From positions 413,366 to 477,365 of the forward strand of contig DATJOJ010000048.1 of the NCBI GenBank assembly GCA_035507035.1: 64,000 bases of DNA, written 5' to 3'. The stretch comes from DATJOJ01 sp035507035 (GTDB lineage Bacteria > Acidobacteriota > Terriglobia > Terriglobales > Acidobacteriaceae). The position numbers were made by a program, and so were the translations under genes. Within the stretch, counting starts at the first letter, position 1. Each line of letters opens with the position of its first letter. Positions 24,040 to 33,651 of this stretch are shown in pieces. Below the pieces are notes generated by a model. The model searched no databases and was not told the DNA's origin. It saw only the letters and a list, made by a program, of their open reading frames with translations.

Positions 24040-25809
24040 ATGCAAGCCCGCGAGAACCAGTCTGGAATTGCAGCCACGTCGGAGACTCATCAAGTGGCGC
24101 AGACATTCGAGGCGGCAAACGACGGTTCTAGTCGCCTACTGCGGCTTGCATCTGTGGCCGATAGGTTAGGAGCCGAGACCATCGCAGGAGAAGCTCGAGA
24201 GTTGGCCGCCAGAGTTTCTGAAGGACGCTTCTATGTTGCCTGTGTCGGCCAGTTCAAGCGAGGAAAATCCACTCTCATCAATGCACTCATCGGCGAACCG
24301 GTCCTTCCCACCGGTTTTATTCCGGTTACGGCCGTCCCCACAGTCATTCGCTTTGGCAATCGCATAAGCGCACGCATTCGCACCACAGACGGCAGCTGGC
24401 TTGAGATTCCAGTCTCCGAGCTAAAACAGTACGTAACCGAGGAACTCAATCCGGAAAACAAAAAAGGCGTGCGGGGCGCTGAGGTTTTTGTCCCCAGTCC
24501 ACTTCTTTCGTCTGGAATGTGCTTTGTGGATACGCCTGGCCTGGGTTCCGTGTTTACGGGCAACACCGCTGCCACACAAGCGTTCATTCCGCACATCGAC
24601 GCCGCGTTGGTGGTCGTTGGCGCAGATCCCCCGCTCGCCGGCGAAGAGTTGACCTTGGTTGAAGCCGTGGCTGGTCAGGTCGATGATCTGATCCTGGTGC
24701 TCAACAAAGCGGATCGCACGACCGACGCGGAGCGAGCTGCCGCTGCAGTCTTTACCCGTCAAACTCTCCAAAAGCGCCTGCAACGCGATGTCGGTCCGAT
24801 TTTCGAACTAAGCGCGCAGGAGCGTGCCGAGAGTCGCGGCCCTTTGCGCGACTGGGACAAACTTTCCAAGGTGCTTCAGCTTCTGGTCGATCGCTCTGGA
24901 CGCCAACTGGTGCACGCCGCTTGTGACCGCGGACTCCAGCGGTTGAGTGAGCAGCTTTTGGTTATCGTTAGCGAAAACCGTGACGCGCTTCGCCGGCCAC
25001 TCGAAGAATCCGAGCGCCGGATCGCTCTGATGAAACAAACGATCGCCGAGGCGGAACGCTCGATGCGGGAGCTCAGTTTCCTGTTCATGGCCGAGCAGCA
25101 GAGACTCTCCGATGCACTTGTCGGCCGTCATAAAGCATTCACTGCCACAGCGCTGCCCGCAGCCAGTCAAGAATTCCAGCAGTCTCTGCAAGCGATTTCG
25201 TCCGGCTTCGGGCCCTCCTATCGCCGTCGGGTCATGCGCCACGCCCAGGAAATTGCCCGCCAGCATGTAGTCCCCTGGCTTCGTCCGGAACAAGAAGAAG
25301 CCGAGAAAGAGTATCGTCGAGTCGCGCTTCGGTTCCTAGAAATGGGAAACGATTTTTTGCGAAAACTCGCCGATGCTGGCATTCCAGAGCTTGCGCGCAT
25401 GCCGCACGCACTCGACGCAGAAACTGGATTTCGCGTCCGCTCGAAGTTCACTTTCATGGAATTCACCGAGGTAGCGCAGCCAGCCTCTCCGCTGCGCTGG
25501 GTCGTCGATTCGCTGTTGGGATTGACCGGAGCGCGGAAGCCGATTCAAAAGGACGGTCTTGAGTTCCTCAACCATCTATTGGAAACAAATAGCACGCGCG
25601 TGCAGAGTGACACGCTCGATCGGGTGCAAGAGAGCCGTGGCCGTCTCGAGATCGAAATCCGTAAGCTGCTTCACGAAGTGAGCCGGATCGCGGAGCAAGC
25701 CTTGACCCGCGCCCGAAAGGTAAAAGAAGAAGGAGCGCCTGCGGTAGAAGCGGAATTCAATCGTCTCGGCGGATTACAAGCCGAAGTAGCTTCACTGCGT
25801 CCCACCTAG
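24040..25809 (+). CDS. Dynamin-like large GTPase
   Basis: 589 residues, three bases after the DUF190 gene. The GTPase domain spans about 55-300: P-loop GQFKRGKSTL, switch Thr region (VTAVPTVIRFG), G3 FVDTPGLGS and G4 LNKADRT. A long helical bundle with heptad-like patches follows (about 310-589: ESERRIALMKQTIAEAERSM and others), as in bacterial dynamin-like proteins that remodel membranes. A hydrophobic or amphipathic paddle is not obvious. Placement in a fluoride operon suggests a membrane-repair or stress role, which is an inference. Confidence 0.85.
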   Translation: MQARENQSGIAATSETHQVAQTFEAANDGSSRLLRLASVADRLGAETIAGEARELAARVSEGRFYVACVGQFKRGKSTLINALIGEPVLPTGFIPVTAVPTVIRFGNRISARIRTTDGSWLEIPVSELKQYVTEELNPENKKGVRGAEVFVPSPLLSSGMCFVDTPGLGSVFTGNTAATQAFIPHIDAALVVVGADPPLAGEELTLVEAVAGQVDDLILVLNKADRTTDAERAAAAVFTRQTLQKRLQRDVGPIFELSAQERAESRGPLRDWDKLSKVLQLLVDRSGRQLVHAACDRGLQRLSEQLLVIVSENRDALRRPLEESERRIALMKQTIAEAERSMRELSFLFMAEQQRLSDALVGRHKAFTATALPAASQEFQQSLQAISSGFGPSYRRRVMRHAQEIARQHVVPWLRPEQEEAEKEYRRVALRFLEMGNDFLRKLADAGIPELARMPHALDAETGFRVRSKFTFMEFTEVAQPASPLRWVVDSLLGLTGARKPIQKDGLEFLNHLLETNSTRVQSDTLDRVQESRGRLEIEIRKLLHEVSRIAEQALTRARKVKEEGAPAVEAEFNRLGGLQAEVASLRPT

Positions 25810-25897
25810 GCAGCGATTTGGAATTCATTTCAGACCTTGACGATCGCGCGTCGCGCCGCAATGAGCGGTATCGAGATTCTTCGTCAACTGACCATAG

Positions 25898-28800
25898 CTA
25901 GAATTCGAGGCGAAGTTGGAACGCGATCATGCGCGGACTGCTATCGCCGCCTAATCCAACTCCCAGCAAACCAGTCGGCGGCGACGTGGTGTAGGTGAGT
26001 GCGCCGAAGCCCGTCTGGGTGGACGGTTTGCCCGGTATCCCGGCCAGCACCATGCTCGGCAGCCCGAAATTAGGATGGTTGAAGACATTGAAGAACTGCG
26101 CGTCGAAGCGCATCTTCATGTGCTCACTTACCGGGAACCACTTAGTGAGATAGAAATCGTTCCAAACAAAATCAGGACCGCGCAAGGCATTGCGGGCGAG
26201 GTCACCGAATTGACAGTTTTGCGGACTGTCGCCGCCAGCGCAAGCGCCGGTGCTTGGATCCACTGCGGAGACGAAGGCGTCAGGATTGAGCCACTGGAGC
26301 GTTCCCGGCTGTGTGACTCCCGGAATCGGGTGATGCTCATAAAGAGGTACGCCTGGAACGATGCTGGCGAACTGCGGGCCGCTGCCCTGCACGATGCCTT
26401 GTCCGTTCGCCGAATACGGCGTGCTCAGCACTGAGAATGGAACTCCGCTGTGCCAGAAGGCAGTGCCGGAGAGTTGCCAACCATTCAAGGCGTATCCCAG
26501 CTCAGAGCTTCGTACCTTGAGCGGAAGTTTGTAGACATACTGCCCCGTAAGGTTGTGCCTGATGTCGTAGTCGCAGTTGCCGTAGTCGCGATGAAGCTCA
26601 CCCGGCAGAGGCGACAGGATTCCTCCAGCAGAGAATTGAAGAAACCCGCCGTTTGAAACTGTGTCGAGACAATGGCTCCAGGTGTAATTGATTTGCCCCT
26701 GAAGACCATGCCCCATGCGTTTCATCGCGGTGAGTTGCAATCCGTTGTAGTGGCTGTTTGCCCCAGTCGAGAACTGAGTGACGGCCCCGAAACGAGGATC
26801 GGCCGGCTGCATGTACGGAAAGGGCGCGAAGCAGCCTTCGCAGACTGTCTGGTAGCCGTTGACTTGGGTTGTGTAAGGTTGATTTACGGCACGGGTGCCA
26901 ACGTATTGAGCTTGAATACTGGCAGTGGTCCCAATTTGATGTTCAATACCGAGGCTCCACTCCATGAAGTACGGGGCGTGGAGTTTGCCAGTAGGCACGG
27001 CGGTGATGGCGACTGGCGGCAGGCAAGAGGCCGGGTTTGCCAGCGAGGATGCACAGGAAAGTTGTCCCTGTGCGAACCCCGAACTAAATCTCTGATTGGC
27101 GGCGACGGTCGCATCCACGGCACTGTTCGGCACACCGGGGGCAATCGCCGTACCTCCGACGGTGCCGAGAAGACCGCCCTGAAAAGTCTGCACGTAGGGT
27201 GGATTCATCCCGATGAGATCGGCCACGGTTCCCGGTAGGATGTCACTGAAAAGTCCGAAACCGGTTCTTAGCACGGTCTTCGGCTCGACCTGCCAAGCAA
27301 TTGCGGTTCTGGGCTGCAGAATCGCGAGCGGCGTGGAAGAGAACAGGTTTCCAAGGTGAGTCTGGATGGCGCTGCTAAGCGGCTGATTCACATCGTGCGA
27401 AATCGAATCAAACGACGCCTGGAGGCGCGCCACTTTATCATGCGGATTCAACGGATTGGAATTGAAGGTGTCACGAAGACCGATTGTCCAGGTCAGCTTT
27501 TTCGTAATCCTCCAGGTGTCCTGCACATAGAAATCGAGATTCAAGAAGTTGAACGGCTCGTTCGTATTCGTTGGGAAGCTCTTTGTCGCCGTAGAGGCAA
27601 CGCCATAGGTAAACTGCGGCAGGTCCGTGTAGGTGACCAGGGGGACGGTGCCCTCGCCGAAGTCGTAGTCATTCAGGCGGAATATTCGAATGTTGGTGCC
27701 GACCCGGATCTCATGCGAGCGGTGACTCCAGGCGAGATTGTCGTTGATGAAGAACCGCGAAGCTCGCCGTCCCTGAAGCCAGGTATTGTCGAGCCCGCCG
27801 ACGGTGGTAAACGGTGCATTGGCGCCGATGCCCTGGAGGACAATGGGGAATTCAGCGAGAGTCTTTTGAAAATCGCTGGGGGCAAACAAGCTCGAATACC
27901 ACGAGAAGGCAGGATTGAAGTAGTTGACGAGATTCTGCGAGAAGACGCGGGTGTAGCCCGAGGCAAACGAATAGAGCGGCTGCGGCGAGATGGCGTCGAA
28001 CAATGGATTGATCGGGTCGGTCCAAGCTGCCTGCAAACCCGTATCGGCCTGGAAGCGAAACCAGGCCGTGTTCTGAGTGTTGATGTTGTAATCGATGCGG
28101 GCGGTCTGCACCTGCTCGTGATCGTCACTGGAGTGGGACACACTCTGGCGATTCGCGCACCCGTTCCCGTTGGGAGTTGTGCCGGGAGCCGGCGAGCCAT
28201 CCGAATTAAATGGGCACCCTAGAACGGCAAGCGGAACTCCAGCCGTGTTTCCATAAAGAGAGAACATCTTTTGATAAAAAGGTACCAACTGTGGGGCTGG
28301 AGCATAGGTTGAGCCAGTCACGGAATCAACGCCGCCGAGGGGAAGTTGTTGTAACACGTACTGCTGGAACCCCGGGGTTGGAACTGTGGCGGGGGTGACG
28401 ATGGGCAACGCGATTCGCACCCACTCGCTGTCGAAAAAGAAGAACAGCTTGTCGTGGAGAATCGGCCCGCCCAAGCTGCCGCCAAAGTGGTTCACAGTTG
28501 AACCTGGCTTGTGATTCCCCGGAGTGGCATTGGTGAAGTAGTCCGCCGCATTGAGAACTGAACCGTTCCAGAGTTCATAAAGGTTGCCGTGAAACTTGTT
28601 GGTTCCGGACTTCGTGACGTAGTTGACCTGAGACGCGCCGTACCTGCCTTGATCCACCGAGTACGAGAGAGTGTTGACGGTCACTTCAGAGATCGAATTC
28701 AACCCTAAGACGAGATTGGTCGAGAGGCCGCTGTTCAAGTTCGTGAGGGGATCATTGGTTTCCAGCCCGTCTACGATGTAACCATTCGACAGTGCGGGCA

Positions 28801-29365
28801 AGCCGTTAAACTCCACATTGCCATAGCCGTTGCTGCTGCCGACAAAATCATTGCCACTGCCTGCTGTGTTGATGAGGGCGCCGGGAGCAAACTGCAACGG
28901 GTAGGTCAAGTCGCCGCCCGGATTGGGAAGGCTTTCGAGCGCAGGCGCATCGAGTGTGGTTGATGTGTTTGCATTACTGGGGTTGATGATAGGGGCTTCC
29001 GAATTCACTTCCACGACTTCCTTGGACTGCGCCACTCTGAGTGTGAAATTGACGGCTTGTCTCTGGCCCAGGGCCGAGAAGATATTGTTCACCGTCTGCG
29101 GTTCAAAACCCGGAGCCTGGATCGCGACTTTATATGCACCAGGCTTTAGCTGCGGGAAGCTGAACCGTCCCGCCTCATCAGTCTTCGCGCTGCGTTCCAT
29201 TCCCGTGTCGAGGCTGGTGACAGTTACGGCTGCACCGGGAACGACGGCCCCGGTGGAGTCGATGGCCTGCCCCTGAATCGCACTCGTCGTTTCGCCCTGG
29301 CCGAATGCATGGACTGACATAAGGCAGAAGATGGCGACGTATAGAAACCTGTGAGGATTTCGCAT
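25898..29365 (-). CDS. TonB-receptor-like outer-membrane barrel with carboxypeptidase-regulatory domain
   Basis: 1155 residues from the ATG at 29365 (TTG 29386 also in frame). The order is: signal peptide (FLYVAIFCLMSVHAFGQ); CarboxypepD_reg domain at about 28-115 (IQGQAIDSTGAVVPGAAVTV); plug-like segment (VEFNGLPALSNGYIVDG, SQVNYVTKSGTNKFHGNLYE); long aromatic barrel; final Phe (AFQLRLEF). This is the expanded acidobacterial family, usually linked to uptake of large polymers or glycans. No SusD partner is present. The promoter region has tandem ATAGTTAA repeats. Confidence 0.9.
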   Translation of the reverse strand: MRNPHRFLYVAIFCLMSVHAFGQGETTSAIQGQAIDSTGAVVPGAAVTVTSLDTGMERSAKTDEAGRFSFPQLKPGAYKVAIQAPGFEPQTVNNIFSALGQRQAVNFTLRVAQSKEVVEVNSEAPIINPSNANTSTTLDAPALESLPNPGGDLTYPLQFAPGALINTAGSGNDFVGSSNGYGNVEFNGLPALSNGYIVDGLETNDPLTNLNSGLSTNLVLGLNSISEVTVNTLSYSVDQGRYGASQVNYVTKSGTNKFHGNLYELWNGSVLNAADYFTNATPGNHKPGSTVNHFGGSLGGPILHDKLFFFFDSEWVRIALPIVTPATVPTPGFQQYVLQQLPLGGVDSVTGSTYAPAPQLVPFYQKMFSLYGNTAGVPLAVLGCPFNSDGSPAPGTTPNGNGCANRQSVSHSSDDHEQVQTARIDYNINTQNTAWFRFQADTGLQAAWTDPINPLFDAISPQPLYSFASGYTRVFSQNLVNYFNPAFSWYSSLFAPSDFQKTLAEFPIVLQGIGANAPFTTVGGLDNTWLQGRRASRFFINDNLAWSHRSHEIRVGTNIRIFRLNDYDFGEGTVPLVTYTDLPQFTYGVASTATKSFPTNTNEPFNFLNLDFYVQDTWRITKKLTWTIGLRDTFNSNPLNPHDKVARLQASFDSISHDVNQPLSSAIQTHLGNLFSSTPLAILQPRTAIAWQVEPKTVLRTGFGLFSDILPGTVADLIGMNPPYVQTFQGGLLGTVGGTAIAPGVPNSAVDATVAANQRFSSGFAQGQLSCASSLANPASCLPPVAITAVPTGKLHAPYFMEWSLGIEHQIGTTASIQAQYVGTRAVNQPYTTQVNGYQTVCEGCFAPFPYMQPADPRFGAVTQFSTGANSHYNGLQLTAMKRMGHGLQGQINYTWSHCLDTVSNGGFLQFSAGGILSPLPGELHRDYGNCDYDIRHNLTGQYVYKLPLKVRSSELGYALNGWQLSGTAFWHSGVPFSVLSTPYSANGQGIVQGSGPQFASIVPGVPLYEHHPIPGVTQPGTLQWLNPDAFVSAVDPSTGACAGGDSPQNCQFGDLARNALRGPDFVWNDFYLTKWFPVSEHMKMRFDAQFFNVFNHPNFGLPSMVLAGIPGKPSTQTGFGALTYTTSPPTGLLGVGLGGDSSPRMIAFQLRLEF

Positions 29366-29386
29366 TCCAAACAACCCCAGAACCAA

Positions 29387-29744
29387 AAGCCGACGAGTAA
29401 TTCGCGCTTAATGGTAGCTGATGTATGATAGTTAACCATAGTTAATAGCAAGATGTCGAGCCTCTTGCGGGTGGGGTTAAGACTGCACGAAATCACGAAT
29501 GCTGGTAGAAGAAGGGTTCTGGCGAGGTAGCGTGAAAGAGTGTCAAAAAACATATTACAGTTGACGAAATATCGCCATTTCGCTCAAAATCCCCGGACCG
29601 GGGCGAATAGACGGCGCAAAGTTGTGCAATCGCCTGATTACAACACTTGTTCCGGAAGATCAAAATCGTCGTCATGAATCACTCCTTCAGTGGTGTCTCT
29701 CTGTTGATCGATTTTGAAGAGATCAATCCGGTCCGGGTCGCTTC
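29387..29744. other. Divergent intergenic region with tandem ATAGTTAA repeats
   Basis: About 360 bp between the TonB-type barrel and the sulfotransferase. ATAGTTAA occurs at 29428-29435 and again at 29438-29445 (10-bp period, one helical turn), within 65 bp of the barrel start, so it is probably an operator or promoter of that gene. A 60-codon minus-strand frame at 29675-29493 has AAGGAG six bases before its ATG but no family resemblance, and it is not called as a gene. Confidence 0.45.
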
Positions 29745-30785
29745 ATGAGCCCAGCCGCGTACGAGCCTTCGAAGCCTGCATTCGGTGTGAGTCTGGCTCC
29801 GGGGCCTCTGTTCGTCGTCGCCATGTGGCGCGGCGGCTCTTCACTGCTGTACGCCCTCCTCAACAAACATCCCCAGGTCGCATTGACTTTTGAGGCCGAT
29901 CTTTGGCTGTTGCGCTCGGTGTTTCGCAAACCCGCGGCTTATTGTGATTGGGCGGCGCGTTGGGAATTTTGGAATAGTGCGTTAACGCGACATGGAATAA
30001 CCGCGAGCGATCTGCCGGGTGGAGTGGCAGACTACGCTACTGCGTTTACGGCTGTTCACAGGGCCTACGCCGCGCGCAAAGGTGCGGTTATTTGGGGAGA
30101 CAAGTCTCCTGTCTACTCTGATTCGCTCCCAGAACTTGCCAGGCTATTTCCTCAAGCGCGGTTCATCATTCAATGGCGAGACCCCGTAGCGACAGCAAAT
30201 GCCATTGCGCGCGCTGCCCAAGCCGGCTTCAAAAGGCCGGGAGCTTATCTACGCGGGATAATTGGCTATCAGGTTCTCAAGAGCGGGGTCGATTTCCTTC
30301 TCTCCCGCGGACAACCGGTCTGCCAAGTGACTTACGAAGAGTTGACCAGCGATACCGCAAAGGTCATGGAGGAGGTATGCCGCTTTCTGGAGATTCCTTA
30401 CCTCGACGAGCTCGCGGACCTGCGGGGCGCGGATCGATCCGCCATCCTAACCGATCTTCCATCTGCGCATCATTCTCTGTTGCGTGGAGATGAAATAGTT
30501 CGTACGCCCCGCCCGGTCATCCTCGACCAGGCAGTTCGGCAGAAAATAAACGGCTACGTGAACCTCTGGAAACGCCGATATGACGGGCAATGGCCGCCGT
30601 CCGTTCTGGCTGATGCCGATGACGTTGCACTACCACGATTATCAGAGAGGATCGGCGACCAGGTGGCCTATCGCGCAGTGCGTGTCTTCGAGCAATTCCG
30701 GCACGTGTGTTACTCCTATGCTCCCTTGGCCGTGCTCCAAAGCTACCGGAACCAAAGAAGAAATCTATCCACAAGCTCGCAGTGA
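29745..30785 (+). CDS. PAPS-dependent sulfotransferase-family protein
   Basis: 346 residues, cytoplasmic. The 5'-phosphosulfate-binding loop is near the N-terminus in modified form (VVAMWRGGSSLLYALLNKHP). The 3'-phosphate-binding strand is RFIIQWRDPVATANAIA with the conserved Arg. WGDKSPVY carries the conserved G-[DE]-K-[ST] element, and YEELTSDTAKVMEEVCRFLE is the family C-terminal block. Such enzymes move the sulfuryl group of PAPS to a hydroxyl or amine; the acceptor is unknown. The 3' end overlaps the convergent unknown gene by 21 bp, and ATP sulfurylase is next beyond, which fits supply of activated sulfate. Confidence 0.88.
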   Translation: MSPAAYEPSKPAFGVSLAPGPLFVVAMWRGGSSLLYALLNKHPQVALTFEADLWLLRSVFRKPAAYCDWAARWEFWNSALTRHGITASDLPGGVADYATAFTAVHRAYAARKGAVIWGDKSPVYSDSLPELARLFPQARFIIQWRDPVATANAIARAAQAGFKRPGAYLRGIIGYQVLKSGVDFLLSRGQPVCQVTYEELTSDTAKVMEEVCRFLEIPYLDELADLRGADRSAILTDLPSAHHSLLRGDEIVRTPRPVILDQAVRQKINGYVNLWKRRYDGQWPPSVLADADDVALPRLSERIGDQVAYRAVRVFEQFRHVCYSYAPLAVLQSYRNQRRNLSTSSQ

Positions 30786-31556
30786 TTTTATGACTTGCTT
30801 GTCGTTCGGTGTGTCCCAGTCAATGAATTTGATTTGAGCCCCCACGATCTTATATTCGAGGCTATACGCCTTAAATGAGAATGAATCGAGAAATGCGCAA
30901 AATACCTCGACTTTCTCCCTCTCTTGCTCGAGGCAGCGCATGGAGTAGCCAAACTCGGAGTGCATCTGGGGTAGGTGGAGTCGCGACATTTTTGGAAGGT
31001 GAACGTGCTCGATCGAGTACGGCCAGCCCCAGGAGTATCGCGACGCTCTTAAATAGGGGAACGCGAAATTATTGGAGTAGCTTTCCAGCAGTCTGGGGCT
31101 GCCCCGCCACAGCTGCTCCAATATTTGCGTTCTTCCGTTGAGTGTCGTCGTGAAGACAATGCGGCCTGCCACGCTGAGCACATCAGAATCAACACGAGTG
31201 CGGCAATACCATGCCTCGATGTGGTTGCCTTCTGCGCGCGCATCGAGAAACGCGCGAAGCTGTTTCAACTCGGAAGTATCTTCCAGCCGGAAATTCGGAA
31301 GTTGCCCTGGAAGATCGGAAGGCACCAGCTTCACTACGTAAATGCTGCGACAACCCAGCCGCCGCTCCTCGCGGATATCAGACTGGATATCACTCACCAA
31401 CCGGTGGAGATGCCCTCTGCCATAGCGCCGGATCTCAGTCTCTAACTCCCCTGCAGTGACGAAACCAAAATCAACTAGCGCGAGATACTTTCTCCACTTA
31501 AGTGGGACCGGCTGTGCCGGAGGCGCACTTCGACTTTTAGGCAATCGACCCCTCAA
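30765..31556 (-). CDS. Unknown protein of the sulfonucleotide cluster
   Basis: 263 residues from a TTG at 31556. A TTG at 31544, behind GAGGGG, is an equally good start. No family was recognised. Visible features: a basic N-terminus, an acidic/basic helical region (TEIRRYGRGHLHRLVSDIQ), a beta-rich middle (IEAWYCRTRVDSD, GRIVFTTTLNG), an aromatic cluster (RASRYSWGWPYSIEHVHLPK), and a C-terminal FKAYSLEYKIVGAQIKFIDW. There is no signal peptide or membrane helix. It is the last gene after HIT, HIT, HD and sat, so it is probably functionally tied to APS chemistry. Confidence 0.6.
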   Translation of the reverse strand: MRGRLPKSRSAPPAQPVPLKWRKYLALVDFGFVTAGELETEIRRYGRGHLHRLVSDIQSDIREERRLGCRSIYVVKLVPSDLPGQLPNFRLEDTSELKQLRAFLDARAEGNHIEAWYCRTRVDSDVLSVAGRIVFTTTLNGRTQILEQLWRGSPRLLESYSNNFAFPYLRASRYSWGWPYSIEHVHLPKMSRLHLPQMHSEFGYSMRCLEQEREKVEVFCAFLDSFSFKAYSLEYKIVGAQIKFIDWDTPNDKQVIKSLRACG

Positions 31557-31614
31557 AATGCCGGAAGAGGGATTTCATGACACTAACCATGTTTACACTA
31601 GGTTGGATCATCGC

Positions 31615-32901
31615 CTATTGCGACCGCTGCCCTCGTAGGGCCTCACCCGTAGCTGCACCGTGCAACGTTACTTCCACCTTCTCTTCTTCCCGTAGCGTGT
31701 CGTAGTACTGCTTCAGAATCGCGATCACCTCAGGTTTGGAAAACTCCGCGGGAACCGGCTTGCCTTCGCTGATCAGCTTGCGAAGCAGTGTACCGGAAAG
31801 CAGAAGCCGGGCGCCGCCCTTGTAGTTGCCATTGTCGTCGATCACCGCCTGGCTCTCATGCGGACAAGTCTTCAACGAACCCATGCTCCCGCATTCATAG
31901 CAGTAGAACGTCCAATCCATGCAAAGCGGCCGGATGGCCAGCGCTTCCGGCGGAATTTCGTTGAAGATCTTTTGCGAGTCAAAGGGTCCGTAATAATCGC
32001 CCACGCCTGCATGGTCCCGTCCAACGATCAGGTGCGAACAACCGTAGTTCTGCCGGAAAACGGCGTGAAGTAAGGCTTCGCGCGGGCCCGCGTAGCGCAT
32101 TTCCAATGGGTGGCCACCCTGGATTACGCGTTCCTTGCGGAAGTATTTATTAACCAGGGCGTCGATTGCTTTCACCCGAACCTGGGCCGGAAGGTCGCCG
32201 GGCTTGAGTTTGCCTAGCGACTGCTGCACGTAAACACCATCGCAAACTTCGATCGCGATCCGCGCCAAGTAAGCGTGCGAGTTGTGCATCGGATTCCGCA
32301 GCTGCAGAGTCGCCACCGTGCTCCATCCGCGATCATCAAACAGTTTGCGGGCTTCTGAAGGCCGCTGGTAAATCCCCTCGAACTCTTCCGGGAAGTATGA
32401 CTCCGACAGAACCGTCACCGGCCCGGCCAGATTGACCGGCCCTTGCTCCATGACCTTCCGCACCCCGGGATGCTGCGGGTCGTTGGTTCGGAACACCTGC
32501 TTGCACTCATGCTGCTTATCGATCGGGTACTTCTCGCTCACTTTCATGGTACCCATGAGCGCGTTGGTCCCGGCATCCCACAGGGCCACTTCCTCGCCTT
32601 GGCGGATGGATTTCGCCAGTTCCTCGTCTGTCGAGAGCGTGATCGGAATGGGCCAGAACACACCGTTCTTGCTGGGCAGCTTGTATTCATCGCAGCAGCT
32701 TTTCCAGTCGTCTTTGCCCATGAATCGATCGAGCGGAGTGAAAGCGCCAATGCCCATCATGATCAGATCGCTGGTCTCGCGGCTGGTGAGTGGAACTTTC
32801 TTTAACCCTTGGGCTTTCCTGGTCTCTTCGCGGTTGGCTTCCCCTGGCAGGAACAGCGGCTTCAGTTCAGAACTGCCGTGGGGTGGAACGAGTTTGCTCA
32901 T
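31615..32901 (-). CDS. sat: ATP sulfurylase (sulfate adenylyltransferase), homo-oligomeric type
   Basis: 428 residues, the length of stand-alone Sat. The PUA-like N-terminal domain spans about 1-165. The catalytic signature QLRNPMHNSH is at residues 200-209, the second nucleotide loop is VGRDHAGVGDYYG near 293, and GTLLRKLISEGK is near the end. A zinc-type cysteine set (YCYECGSMGSLKTCPH) resembles Sat of sulfur-metabolising prokaryotes. It makes APS from ATP and sulfate, or ATP from APS and PPi in reverse. There is no APS kinase domain, and no aprAB, dsrAB or cysH nearby, so assimilatory or dissimilatory reduction is not supported here. The HD and HIT genes lie upstream. Confidence 0.93.
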   Translation of the reverse strand: MSKLVPPHGSSELKPLFLPGEANREETRKAQGLKKVPLTSRETSDLIMMGIGAFTPLDRFMGKDDWKSCCDEYKLPSKNGVFWPIPITLSTDEELAKSIRQGEEVALWDAGTNALMGTMKVSEKYPIDKQHECKQVFRTNDPQHPGVRKVMEQGPVNLAGPVTVLSESYFPEEFEGIYQRPSEARKLFDDRGWSTVATLQLRNPMHNSHAYLARIAIEVCDGVYVQQSLGKLKPGDLPAQVRVKAIDALVNKYFRKERVIQGGHPLEMRYAGPREALLHAVFRQNYGCSHLIVGRDHAGVGDYYGPFDSQKIFNEIPPEALAIRPLCMDWTFYCYECGSMGSLKTCPHESQAVIDDNGNYKGGARLLLSGTLLRKLISEGKPVPAEFSKPEVIAILKQYYDTLREEEKVEVTLHGAATGEALRGQRSQ

Positions 32902-32952
32902 AGATCAGGAGTAAGGAACACAAGCGTATCACCGAGGATCGAAAGCCGTTGT

Positions 32953-33651
32953 TCACCTCAGGTGAGATTCAACCAACCGAATCGCGTCGTCGTGATTACG
33001 CATAAGTCCCTTTTGAAACAACGATAGGAATGCACTGCAGTACAACCCATGCTGCTCTTGTTTCTCCCTGGAAATATCGCGCGCAGTGGCGGTCATCAGA
33101 AGTTGAGGAAGCGACTCTAAATGCCGCACATAATCCATAGTGAAGCCGTTAAGGTCGGGAGTGCGTTGGTGGCATAGAGGGTCGGTGGGATGGCAAAGCG
33201 GTCTTCCGATCCAAACACCATACTGTAGCGTCATTCGTATTCCGGCAAAACCTAGCCGGTCGAGAGTATCGCTATCTCGGACACAGACCGCCTCCATGGG
33301 CAGCTGATCGGGAAACGCAAGTTCTGCCTCGTGATAACGAATCGCGGTCAGGAGAAGATTGCGCACGCTCGCCAGTTCGGGCATCTCGTCGCATAGTGCG
33401 GAGGCGATCTGCAGAGATCGCTCGATGTGTCCTATTCTGCCGACGTCGGGGAGCATCCCTGCGTCATGGAAATAACAGCCGGCGCCGACAACCAGAGGGT
33501 CAGCCCTTTCTGCCGCCGCCAACCGAAGTCCCGTTGAATAGACACGCTCGGCGTGATCGGGGCCATGGCCATGAATTCTATTGGGCTCCCAGTATTGACG
33601 GACGGCCTGCCAGACGCGTTGGTGCACGGACTCAACTTCAACAGCCAGCAT
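32953..33651 (-). CDS. HD-domain phosphohydrolase
   Basis: 232 residues. The metal-binding pattern is clear: HGHGPDHAERV (first His), CYFHDAG (the HD pair), a later His in IGHIERS, and D in CVRDSDTLDRLG. HD proteins of this size act on nucleotides or phosphate esters. The start overlaps the end of the preceding HIT gene by 14 bp, so the two are coupled. A plausible but unproven job is removing by-products such as PAP or dinucleotides made around Sat and the HIT enzymes. Confidence 0.8.
   Translation of the reverse strand: MLAVEVESVHQRVWQAVRQYWEPNRIHGHGPDHAERVYSTGLRLAAAERADPLVVGAGCYFHDAGMLPDVGRIGHIERSLQIASALCDEMPELASVRNLLLTAIRYHEAELAFPDQLPMEAVCVRDSDTLDRLGFAGIRMTLQYGVWIGRPLCHPTDPLCHQRTPDLNGFTMDYVRHLESLPQLLMTATARDISREKQEQHGLYCSAFLSLFQKGLMRNHDDAIRLVESHLR

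Noticed and set aside
29493..29675. 60-codon minus-strand frame with a good AAGGAG
   Set aside because: Sequence shows no domain, signal or precursor-peptide pattern and no modifying enzyme is adjacent; recorded only as a possibility in the intergenic entry.
31615..32901. Dissimilatory sulfate reduction or sulfur oxidation locus, suggested by the Sat type
   Set aside because: No aprAB, qmo, dsr or sox genes are present in the window; sat is embedded with HIT, HD and sulfotransferase genes instead.
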